A stretch of 6,183 bases of DNA, taken from contig JAGQVC010000109.1 in assembly GCA_020438185.1 (NCBI GenBank), positions 1-6,183 of the forward strand. Direction: 5' to 3'. The translations under genes and the position numbers were made by a program. Of this stretch, positions 1 to 5,634 are shown in pieces. The notes below the pieces were generated by a model. The model had not been told where the DNA came from. It did not search any database and saw nothing but the letters and a program-made list of their open reading frames with translations. The DNA is from Bacteroidota bacterium (GTDB taxonomy: Bacteria > Bacteroidota > Bacteroidia > M30B66). The stretch's first letter is position 1. The number at the start of each line of letters is the position of its first letter.

Positions 1-124
1 TTACTTCCGAAACGGAAGCCAGATAACTTTTCTGGAAGGTGCTTTTTGTTTCCGGAACCTGTGCATTAACAAATCCTGCGATAAGCAGAAATGAAATTAA
101 AATCGGTTTTTTCATTCTGTACAT
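1..124 (-). CDS. N-terminus of an exported protein (partial, runs off left edge)
   Basis: On the minus strand an open frame begins at an ATG at 124-122 or, in the same frame, at 115-113, and stays open to base 1. The second ATG gives MKKPILISFLLIAGFVNA followed by QVPETKS. This is a classic signal peptide: two lysines, a hydrophobic stretch, then a probable signal peptidase I site after VNA. I prefer the 115 start because it puts the lysines at the very N-terminus; the 124 start would add MYR. Only about 20 residues of the mature protein are visible, so no family can be named. The upstream gene kbl ends at 125, so its TAA directly abuts the first ATG. The two genes are probably co-transcribed, and I see no terminator or promoter between them. 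Confidence 0.7.
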   Translation of the reverse strand, partial: MYRMKKPILISFLLIAGFVNAQVPETKSTFQKSYLASVSEV

Positions 125-1315
125 TTAAGATATAACGCCTAATTCTTTTCCAACTTTTGTGAATGCCGCAATTGCCTTATCCAGGTGATGTCTCTCATGT
201 GCAGCAGAAATCTGAACCCTGATTCTGGCCTGATCTTTTGGTACAACCGGATAATAAAATCCAATAACATAAATCCCTTCTGCCAGCAGTTTCTCGGCAA
301 ACACCTGGCTTAAGCGCGCATCGTACAACATAATCGGACAAATTGGGTGTATCCCTTCCTTGATATCGAAGCCCGCAGATTTCATTTCTTTCCTGAAATA
401 GGCAGTGTTATCCATCAGCTTATCGCGCAGCTCGGTAGTTGAACTAAGTAAATCCATAACGGCAATACCAGCCCCCACAATCGAAGGCGCAAGCGAGTTG
501 GAAAATAAATAAGGTCGCGAGCGCTGGCGAAGCAAATCAATGATTTCCTTGCGTCCCGAAGTAAATCCGCCCATTGCACCTCCGAGCGCCTTACCCAGTG
601 TGCCGGTGATAATATCTATTTTACCCGTTACTCCGCAATGTTCGGCTGTGCCCCGACCGGTTTTACCAAGAAACCCTGTGCTGTGACAATCATCAACCAT
701 AATGAGCGCATTGTATTTCTCGGCCAGTTCCACAATTTTGTCAAGCTGGGCAATGTACCCATCCATAGAAAAAACACCATCGGTTACAATAATTCTGAAC
801 CGCTGTGCCTGAGATTCCCTGAGCTTTTCCTCAAGATCGGCCATGTCGTTATTGTTGTAACGGTAGCGAACCGCCTTACACAAACGAACCCCGTCAATAA
901 TTGAAGCATGATTCAGGGAATCGGAAATGATTGCATCCTCCGCTCCGAAAAGAGGTTCAAAAACGCCTCCGTTTGCATCAAAAGCAGCTGCATACAATAT
1001 GGTATCTTCTGTGCCCAAAAATTCGGAAATCTTTTTTTCCAATTCCTTGTGGATATCCTGTGTGCCGCAAATAAAGCGAACACTGCTCATTCCAAAGCCG
1101 TGGGTATCAAGCGTTTCATGCGCTGCCTTAATTACACGCGGATGTGACGAAAGCCCCAGGTAATTATTTGCGCAAAAATTAATTACTTCCTGTCCGGTGT
1201 TCACTTTTATATCTGCTCCCTGCGGGTTGATGATAACACGCTCTTTCTTGTATAAGCCTGCTTCCTCAATTGACGATAGCTCCTGCTTCAGAAAATCCTG
1301 ATAATTGCCGTACAT
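125..1315 (-). CDS. kbl: Glycine C-acetyltransferase (2-amino-3-ketobutyrate CoA ligase)
   Basis: This is a cytoplasmic PLP-dependent enzyme of the alpha-oxoamine synthase family. It converts 2-amino-3-ketobutyrate plus CoA to glycine plus acetyl-CoA, the second step of threonine breakdown through threonine dehydrogenase. The 396 residues match the full family length (the E. coli enzyme is about 398). Visible landmarks are NNYLGLSSHP near 50-59; His136 in SLNHAS, which stacks on the PLP ring; Asp208 and His211 in VDDCHSTGF; the Schiff-base lysine Lys242 in GTLGKALGG; and Arg366 in ARIRVQIS, the expected substrate-carboxylate arginine. The N-terminus (MYGNYQDFLKQEL) lines up with the start of known Kbl proteins, supporting this ATG. 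The related 8-amino-7-oxononanoate synthase (BioF) is the main alternative, but the TGTLGKALGGAMGG context and overall sequence fit Kbl. The partner threonine dehydrogenase gene is not in the window. Confidence 0.93.
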   Translation of the reverse strand: MYGNYQDFLKQELSSIEEAGLYKKERVIINPQGADIKVNTGQEVINFCANNYLGLSSHPRVIKAAHETLDTHGFGMSSVRFICGTQDIHKELEKKISEFLGTEDTILYAAAFDANGGVFEPLFGAEDAIISDSLNHASIIDGVRLCKAVRYRYNNNDMADLEEKLRESQAQRFRIIVTDGVFSMDGYIAQLDKIVELAEKYNALIMVDDCHSTGFLGKTGRGTAEHCGVTGKIDIITGTLGKALGGAMGGFTSGRKEIIDLLRQRSRPYLFSNSLAPSIVGAGIAVMDLLSSTTELRDKLMDNTAYFRKEMKSAGFDIKEGIHPICPIMLYDARLSQVFAEKLLAEGIYVIGFYYPVVPKDQARIRVQISAAHERHHLDKAIAAFTKVGKELGVIS

Positions 1316-1340
1316 ATTGTATTGGTTTCTGTTGTGGATA

Positions 1341-1348
1341 CAAACATA
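1341..1348 (-). promoter_or_regulatory. Putative -7 promoter element for kbl
   Basis: Read on the minus strand this is TATGTTTG, an exact match to the Bacteroidota -7 consensus TAnnTTTG. It lies about 25 bases upstream of the kbl ATG, which predicts a short leader of roughly 20 nt. A TTG lies 26 bases further upstream, longer than the usual 17-23 spacing, so the -33 element is not convincing. Assignment is by consensus and position only. Confidence 0.5.
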
Positions 1349-1398
1349 CAGATTATGTTATCTTCACGGCATTGCAACATTGGTATAAATAAATCATC

Positions 1399-1411
1399 CG
1401 GCCGCAGGCCG
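1399..1411 (+). other. Short GC hairpin in the deaminase leader
   Basis: CGGCC at 1399-1403 and GGCCG at 1407-1411 are perfect inverted repeats around a 3-base GCA loop, 17 bases before the deaminase ATG. The 5-bp stem is all G/C in an otherwise AT-rich leader. It has no T-tract, so it is not a terminator. It may slightly affect ribosome access or may be chance. Confidence 0.3.
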
Positions 1412-1428
1412 AAATACAAAATAGAACA

Positions 1429-1872
1429 ATGAACCACGAGTATTTTATGCAGGAAGCCTACATGGAGGCTGAAAAAGGGTACGCCGAATCGGGCATTCCA
1501 ATAGGTTCGGTGCTAGTGTACCGGGGTCAAATCATTGGCCGCGGACATAATAAAAGGCTTCAGAAGGGCTCGGTGGTGCTGCACGGTGAAATGGATGCGC
1601 TTGAAAATGCAGGCAGACAACCGGCTGCTGTTTACCGCGAATGCACTATATACACTACTTTGTCGCCCTGCCCGATGTGCTCGGGTGCAATTCGCTTATA
1701 TGGTATTCCAATAGTTGTAATTGGCGAAAACCAAACATTTTTGGGTGACGAACAGACACTGGAAAACGCAGGAGTAGAACTAATTCGTATGAACCACGAT
1801 GGTTGTTACCGGCTCATGCAAAAATTTATTGAGGAAAAACCAGAGGTTTGGAACGAAGATATTGGCGAATGA
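1429..1872 (+). CDS. Fcy1-type cytosine deaminase (CDA-fold zinc deaminase)
   Basis: This 147-residue protein of the cytidine deaminase superfamily probably hydrolyses cytosine to uracil and ammonia for pyrimidine salvage in the cytoplasm. The zinc site is clear: His52 and catalytic Glu54 in LHGEMDAL, and Cys81/Cys84 in SPCPMCSGA. Beyond this generic signature it follows yeast cytosine deaminase (Fcy1, 158 residues) closely as I recall that sequence. GRGHNKRLQKGS carries Asn41 (yeast Asn51). YTTLSPC and YGIP are shared, followed by GEN and Phe104 (yeast Phe114). The C-terminus WNEDIGE carries Trp141, Asp144 and Ile145, matching yeast Trp152, Asp155 and Ile156 that close over the base. A tRNA adenosine deaminase (TadA) or guanine deaminase is less likely because those lack this C-terminal lid. 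It is transcribed divergently from kbl; no good -7 element is seen upstream. Confidence 0.85.
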   Translation: MNHEYFMQEAYMEAEKGYAESGIPIGSVLVYRGQIIGRGHNKRLQKGSVVLHGEMDALENAGRQPAAVYRECTIYTTLSPCPMCSGAIRLYGIPIVVIGENQTFLGDEQTLENAGVELIRMNHDGCYRLMQKFIEEKPEVWNEDIGE

Positions 1873-1876
1873 TTTT

Positions 1877-1897
1877 AATCTGAACGGATTGTTTTTT
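1877..1897 (+). terminator. Possible weak terminator after the deaminase gene
   Basis: Four bases past the stop codon, AATC at 1877-1880 can pair with GATT at 1887-1890, and one additional T-G wobble can extend it. A run of T residues follows at 1892-1897. The stem is short and AT-rich, so termination would be inefficient, and some read-through into the acyltransferase gene is possible. The rest of the gap up to 2025 shows no clear promoter match. Confidence 0.25.
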
Positions 1898-2025
1898 CTC
1901 TTTCGCAACTAAGCGGATTTAGCCATATTGCCAACCCAAACCTGTAAACAATTTCAACCAATTTATTATCGCAGAAATTAATTCGCATTTTTTAAGTAGC
2001 GTTTTTTAGAATTTCCCTGGAACAA

Positions 2026-3351
2026 ATGAGCACCGAAACACCTGCCATACCTAAAAAGTCAAGCGAGCGTATTTTTTTTCCGGGACTTGATGGATTAAGA
2101 TTTATTGCTGCCGGTTTGGTTATTCTTTTTCATGTGGAATGGAAAAGAAGCTGGTTCGGGCATATCAATTATCTGGATATAAATTTCTTCCACACCGTTG
2201 GTTATTTCGGAGTAACCCTTTTTTTTGTTTTAAGCGGTTTTCTGATTACTTATTTGATTCTGAAAGAACAGGAAAAAGAAAAAACGGTGAATGTGCTCCA
2301 TTTCTACATACGCAGGGTGCTGAGAATCTGGCCACTTTACTTTTTTATAATTCTTACAGGCTTTTTCCTTTGGCCAAATCTGCCAATTTTTGAAATACCG
2401 GGATATTCCGATTTATGGGAATTTCTGAATTGGAAGACGTTTATTCTATACAGCGTATTTCTCTCTTCTGTCGTTTTTGTTCAGTATGGCAATATCCCTT
2501 ATCTCGATCAAACCTGGTCAGTAAGTGTCGAGGAACAGTTTTATCTGATATGGCCAATACTGGTAAAGTTTTTTCACAAGAAGTTAATACGGGTTTTGTT
2601 TTTTGTAATTCTGCTGCTTTTAATAATTAAAATCGCTTTATTATTTATTTATGCATACACTGCCAATTTGTACAAAGTCCTGACATTGGTTGAATTAAGT
2701 CGCTTTGGATGCATGGCAACCGGTGGCATAGCAGCTTATGTTTATTTTAAAAATAAAACCGGCATACTCGATTTTCTGCTTCGCAGAGATTTGTTTTGGT
2801 TAACCTTTGTTTTTATTTTATTCCTTTTAATAGCAGGATTCTCTGTACTGATTGTTGTTCCCTTTCTGGTCGCTTACGCGGTTTTAATTTATTCCTGGTT
2901 AAGAAAAACCAACCCTAAAATTGCAGGAATACCCTTAATTATTATTGCAATTCTTGCGCTGGTATTAACTGCGCATCTTAGCGGAAACCTCAACTATCCG
3001 GTGTTTACAAAATTTCAGCATGAGATAATTTCTTTTCCGTTCGCCCTGGTAATTCTTCAGGTAAGCGTAAAAAAAGAAAAATTCCAATTATTGCAACACG
3101 CTGTGATGCAATATCTTGGTAGAATTTCTTACGGAATTTACATGTACCACAACCTCATGATTACCCTTTCAATCAGGGCAATGCACGAGATTATGCCCAA
3201 TCAGGATTCGTTTTTAGCACACATGCTTAATTATTTAATTGCATTTTTATTTGCAATAATTTGCAGTGCTGTCTCATATAAACTGCTCGAAACACCTTTC
3301 CTGCACATGAAAAAACGCTTCGCTAAAGTCAAAAGTGGTGCTAAGGATTAA
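2026..3351 (+). CDS. Membrane acyltransferase, acyltransferase-3 (OafA/YrhL) family
   Basis: This 441-residue integral membrane protein probably transfers an acetyl or similar acyl group to a cell-surface glycan or lipid. Family motifs occur in order: GLDGLRFIAAG (20-30) with the conserved His36 at the end of the first membrane helix; FFVLSGFLITY (66-76); FYIRRVLRIWPLYF (93-106) with the cytoplasmic arginines Arg96, Arg97 and Arg100; TWSVSVEEQFYLIWP (163-177); and the late LGRISYGIYMYH (364-375 region) and KLLETPF (419-425). About nine or ten hydrophobic segments alternate with short loops, as expected for the family. There is no C-terminal SGNH hydrolase domain, so this is the single-domain form. 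The substrate cannot be told from sequence: no glycosyltransferase or polysaccharide genes sit nearby. It converges on dps with only 5 bp between stop codons. Confidence 0.9.
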   Translation: MSTETPAIPKKSSERIFFPGLDGLRFIAAGLVILFHVEWKRSWFGHINYLDINFFHTVGYFGVTLFFVLSGFLITYLILKEQEKEKTVNVLHFYIRRVLRIWPLYFFIILTGFFLWPNLPIFEIPGYSDLWEFLNWKTFILYSVFLSSVVFVQYGNIPYLDQTWSVSVEEQFYLIWPILVKFFHKKLIRVLFFVILLLLIIKIALLFIYAYTANLYKVLTLVELSRFGCMATGGIAAYVYFKNKTGILDFLLRRDLFWLTFVFILFLLIAGFSVLIVVPFLVAYAVLIYSWLRKTNPKIAGIPLIIIAILALVLTAHLSGNLNYPVFTKFQHEIISFPFALVILQVSVKKEKFQLLQHAVMQYLGRISYGIYMYHNLMITLSIRAMHEIMPNQDSFLAHMLNYLIAFLFAIICSAVSYKLLETPFLHMKKRFAKVKSGAKD

Positions 3352-3356
3352 TCTGT

Positions 3357-3878
3357 TTAACCCAAAAACGAAGAATACATCCACACCAGTTTTTCCTGCT
3401 CGCGGATATAATCACTCATCAGTGCATTTGTTCCTTCGTCGCCGGCTACGTCCGACAAATCAAGTAAATTTCGCTGTTTGGTAATCAGAACTTTAAAAAT
3501 ATCCAGAATCATTGAAACGGCTTTTTTTCCCTCACTCACATTTTTAGCCTGCTTAACAACCGCCGTCTTCATATAATCTTCAAAATTGTGCATGGGCGTA
3601 TATCCCAGGGTTAGCACACGCTCTGCTATTTCATCAATTTTAAGTTGCAAATCGGTATACAACTCCTCGAATTTAATATGAAGTTCAAAAAACTTTTCAC
3701 CTTTAATATTCCAGTGAAAACCTCGGGTATTCATGTAAAATATCTGATAATTAGCTAGTAAATCATTCAACTTCTCTGCTAACTCACTGCTTTGAACCTG
3801 GTCGAGACCTATTGCATTCGTTTTTCTGGCTGTTGATTTACCTGTTTTTGTTGCTGTTGAGGCTTTTTTAGCTGTCAT
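3357..3878 (-). CDS. dps: Dps-type DNA-protection ferritin
   Basis: Dps proteins form twelve-subunit cages that oxidise Fe(II) with peroxide, store the iron and often bind DNA in stress or stationary phase. The 173-residue protein has the four-helix Dps core from about residue 26. Ferroxidase residues lie across the subunit interface positions: His55 in RGFHWNIKG, His67, Glu71, Asp82 and Glu86 in the stretch FFELHIKF through IAERVLTLG. In E. coli the position of Glu71 is Asp67, a conservative change. Residues 1-20 form a Lys/Arg/Thr/Ala-rich extension (Lys4, Lys5, Lys11, Lys14, Arg18, Lys19), longer than the E. coli Dps tail and suited to DNA binding. Bacterioferritin is ruled out because the ligand pattern is Dps-like. 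The gene is divergent from the dehydrogenase, with its own promoter motif upstream. Confidence 0.9.
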   Translation of the reverse strand: MTAKKASTATKTGKSTARKTNAIGLDQVQSSELAEKLNDLLANYQIFYMNTRGFHWNIKGEKFFELHIKFEELYTDLQLKIDEIAERVLTLGYTPMHNFEDYMKTAVVKQAKNVSEGKKAVSMILDIFKVLITKQRNLLDLSDVAGDEGTNALMSDYIREQEKLVWMYSSFLG

Positions 3879-3920
3879 AATCCTGTATTTAAAATGAATG
3901 TATTAACTGCGATTTCGGGT

Positions 3921-3928
3921 CAAAAGTA
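3921..3928 (-). promoter_or_regulatory. Putative -7 promoter element for dps
   Basis: On the minus strand this reads TACTTTTG, matching the Bacteroidota TAnnTTTG consensus. It lies 43 bases upstream of the dps ATG, giving a predicted leader of about 35 nt. A weak TTCTG at the -33 position lies about 16 bases further upstream and falls inside an inverted repeat. Confidence 0.5.
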
Positions 3929-3931
3929 ATT

Positions 3932-3950
3932 ATTCCTGCTACCGCAGAAT
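3932..3950. promoter_or_regulatory. Inverted repeat at the dps promoter, possible operator
   Basis: ATTCCTGC (3932-3939) and GCAGAAT (3944-3950) pair over seven positions with one bulged C, around a TACC loop. The repeat covers the spacer and -33 zone of the putative dps promoter, where a repressor or activator would be expected to bind. I cannot assign a regulator; the repeat could also be chance. Confidence 0.3.
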
Positions 3951-4012
3951 GTAATTTCACCATTTAATTAACAATAGGACTCCTTATGTGTTCATCCTGA
4001 AATGGATTCTCC

Positions 4013-4020
4013 TACTTTTG
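4013..4020 (+). promoter_or_regulatory. Putative -7 promoter element for the glutaryl-CoA dehydrogenase gene
   Basis: TACTTTTG matches TAnnTTTG exactly and lies 28 bases before the ATG at 4049, predicting a leader of about 20 nt. A TTC 19 bases upstream could be a weak -33 element. The same eight bases occur in the opposite orientation at the dps promoter, so the gap holds two back-to-back promoters. Confidence 0.5.
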
Positions 4021-4048
4021 CAAACCAAATCAAAATCAACCTTAATTC

Positions 4049-5227
4049 ATGAACAAGGACCGTTTTCAGGGACATGACTATTACCAGATTGATGACCTGC
4101 TGACTGAAGAGCACAAGCTGGCAAGAGAAGCAGTTAGAGAATGGGTGAAACAGGAAGTTTCTCCAATCATCGAAGATTATGCACAACGTGCAGAATTTCC
4201 GAAACACCTGATTAAAGGTCTTGGAGAAATTGGTGCTTTCGGACCTTATATTCCAACAGAATACGGCGGACAAGGACTCGACCAGATTACCTACGGACTA
4301 ATTATGCAGGAAATCGAACGCGGCGATAGCGGCATTCGCTCAACGGCTTCTGTGCAAAGCTCGCTGGTAATGTATCCGATTTATAAATATGGTTCTGAGG
4401 AACAGCGCCGCAAGTATTTACCAAAGCTGGCAACCGGCGAATTAATGGGGTGTTTCGGTCTTACCGAACCGGATTCGGGTTCCGATCCGGGAAGTATGAT
4501 TACCAATATCAAAGATATGGGCGATCATTATTTGTTGAATGGAGCAAAAATGTGGATTTCAAACGCCCCGTTTGCTGATATCGCTGTTGTTTGGGCTAAA
4601 AACGAAGCAGGAAAAATTCGCGGAATTATCGTTGAACGCGGCATGGAAGGATTCACAACTCCCGAAACCCACGATAAATGGTCGCTTCGCGCATCCGCCA
4701 CAGGCGAATTGGTTTTCGATAATGTTCGGGTACCGAAAGAAAACCTGCTTCCAAACGTTGAAGGCCTTAAAGGTCCCCTTGGCTGCCTGAACTCTGCCCG
4801 TTACGGAATCTCATGGGGCGTTATCGGTGCCGCTATGGATTGCTACGATTCCGCTCTCCGATATTCTAAAGAGCGCATTCAATTCGGAAAACCTATTGCG
4901 GCTTTCCAGCTTCAGCAAAAGAAACTGGCCGAAATGATTACCGAAATCACTAAAGCACAACTGCTTGTTTGGCGCCTTGGTGTACTTCGTAACGAAGACC
5001 GCGCTACGCCGGCTCAAATTTCAATGGCCAAAAGAAACAATGTGAACATGGCTCTGGAAATCGCCCGTGAAGCCCGTCAAATGCACGGCGGAATGGGAAT
5101 TACCGGCGAGTATCCAATCATGCGTCACATGATGAATCTTGAATCTGTAGTTACCTACGAAGGAACTCACGATATCCATTTATTAATCACAGGAATGGAT
5201 GTAACCGGCGAAAACGCATTTAAATAA
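4049..5227 (+). CDS. gcdH: Acyl-CoA dehydrogenase, glutaryl-CoA dehydrogenase clade
   Basis: This FAD-dependent cytoplasmic enzyme of 392 residues probably oxidises and decarboxylates glutaryl-CoA to crotonyl-CoA, in lysine and tryptophan breakdown, passing electrons to an electron-transfer flavoprotein. It follows human glutaryl-CoA dehydrogenase (as I recall it) along its whole length: DSGIRSTASVQSSLVM (93-108), GCFGLTEPDSGSDP (134-147), WSLRASATG (211-219), GCLNSARYGISWGV (245-258) and TYEGTHDIH (369-377). The catalytic base is Glu371 (human Glu370), beside Tyr370. Arg97 (human Arg94) is the residue that binds the distal carboxylate of the substrate, with Glu90 (human Glu87) and Ser101 (human Ser98) also kept. 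Human Tyr93 is Ile96 here. These residues argue against a general short-chain acyl-CoA dehydrogenase. It stands alone between divergent dps and a strong terminator, so no pathway partner is adjacent. Confidence 0.85.
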   Translation: MNKDRFQGHDYYQIDDLLTEEHKLAREAVREWVKQEVSPIIEDYAQRAEFPKHLIKGLGEIGAFGPYIPTEYGGQGLDQITYGLIMQEIERGDSGIRSTASVQSSLVMYPIYKYGSEEQRRKYLPKLATGELMGCFGLTEPDSGSDPGSMITNIKDMGDHYLLNGAKMWISNAPFADIAVVWAKNEAGKIRGIIVERGMEGFTTPETHDKWSLRASATGELVFDNVRVPKENLLPNVEGLKGPLGCLNSARYGISWGVIGAAMDCYDSALRYSKERIQFGKPIAAFQLQQKKLAEMITEITKAQLLVWRLGVLRNEDRATPAQISMAKRNNVNMALEIAREARQMHGGMGITGEYPIMRHMMNLESVVTYEGTHDIHLLITGMDVTGENAFK

Positions 5228-5246
5228 CAAACGATTCGATAAACTT

Positions 5247-5273
5247 AAAACCCCGGTTTTCCGGGGTTTTTTT
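5247..5273. terminator. Strong Rho-independent terminator, probably bidirectional
   Basis: AAAACCCCGG (5247-5256) pairs perfectly with CCGGGGTTTT (5261-5270) around a TTTT loop, giving a 10-bp stem with a six-pair GC core. On the plus strand seven T residues (5267-5273) complete the terminator 19 bases after the dehydrogenase stop. On the minus strand the same stem ends in four T residues directly after the ArsC-family gene, so it can serve both convergent genes. The T-tract overlaps the minus-strand stop codon at 5272-5274. Confidence 0.92.
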
Positions 5274-5613
5274 ATGGATAAACTTTTGGATCCAATCCTA
5301 TTATCAGCTTCTTTCCCAACTCAAGAACAGGGCGCTTAATCAGACTGGTTTTTTCCATCATTAGTTTGATAGCATCTTCGGCCGTTTTCACGGCCTCCTT
5401 TTCAGAATCACTAAGCTTCTTCCATGTCAACCCTTGCCGGTTGATGAATTTCTCCCAGTCGGCTTTCGAAAACCACTCCCTGATTTTCTCGTCAGAAATT
5501 CCTGATTTCTTGTAATCGTGAAATTCAAATTCAATCCCTTGTTTTTTAAGGCTTTCGAAAGCCTTCTGCATGGTGTTGCAGTTCTTTATTCCGTAAATTA
5601 TTTTACCTGCCAT
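5272..5613 (-). CDS. ArsC/Spx-superfamily protein, YffB type
   Basis: This 113-residue thioredoxin-fold protein belongs to the ArsC family, closest in pattern to E. coli YffB. The active-site region is YGIKNCNTMQKA (7-18), with one cysteine, Cys12. Other YffB-like stretches are FHDYKKSG (31-38), NRQGLTWKKL (58-67) and IKRPVLE (92-98), with the conserved Arg94-Pro95 before the last strand. YffB-type proteins are thought to be glutathione- or thiol-linked reductases, but their substrate is not settled. True arsenate reduction is unlikely here: no arsR, arsB or acr3 gene is nearby, and the sequence is of the YffB branch. Spx, a Gram-positive regulator, is excluded by the overall sequence and lacks relevance in this phylum. 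The gene starts 21 bases after the upstream T9SS-protein gene and ends within the bidirectional terminator. Confidence 0.85.
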   Translation of the reverse strand: MAGKIIYGIKNCNTMQKAFESLKKQGIEFEFHDYKKSGISDEKIREWFSKADWEKFINRQGLTWKKLSDSEKEAVKTAEDAIKLMMEKTSLIKRPVLELGKKLIIGLDPKVYP

Positions 5614-5614
5614 A

Positions 5615-5624
5615 TTGCATGCAA
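5615..5624. repeat. Perfect 10-bp palindrome before the YffB-type gene
   Basis: TTGCATGCAA at 5615-5624 is its own reverse complement and ends one base before the ATG (5613-5611) of the YffB-type gene. On the minus strand it follows TAGACTTG, a one-mismatch fit to TAnnTTTG. It could be an operator or ribosome-access element, but a 10-bp palindrome may also arise by chance. Confidence 0.35.
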
Positions 5625-5634
5625 GTCTACAAAA

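Noticed and set aside
638..1163. Open frames on the plus strand within the kbl region
   Set aside because: They lie antisense to a full-length, strongly conserved kbl and show no recognisable domain.
1429..1872. TadA tRNA adenosine deaminase as the identity of the small deaminase
   Set aside because: The zinc motif is shared, but the pocket and the C-terminal WNEDIGE lid match Fcy1 rather than TadA.
2139..2630. Alternative-frame plus-strand open frames inside the acyltransferase gene
   Set aside because: They overlap clear acyltransferase-3 motifs in the main frame and have no family features.
3992..4273. Minus-strand open frame across the start of the dehydrogenase gene
   Set aside because: It covers the divergent promoter region and the conserved N-terminus of the dehydrogenase; cysteine-rich translated sequence without domain, so a shadow.
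5272..5613. Arsenate reductase in an arsenic-resistance locus
   Set aside because: No arsR, arsB or acr3 is present and the sequence pattern is that of YffB.
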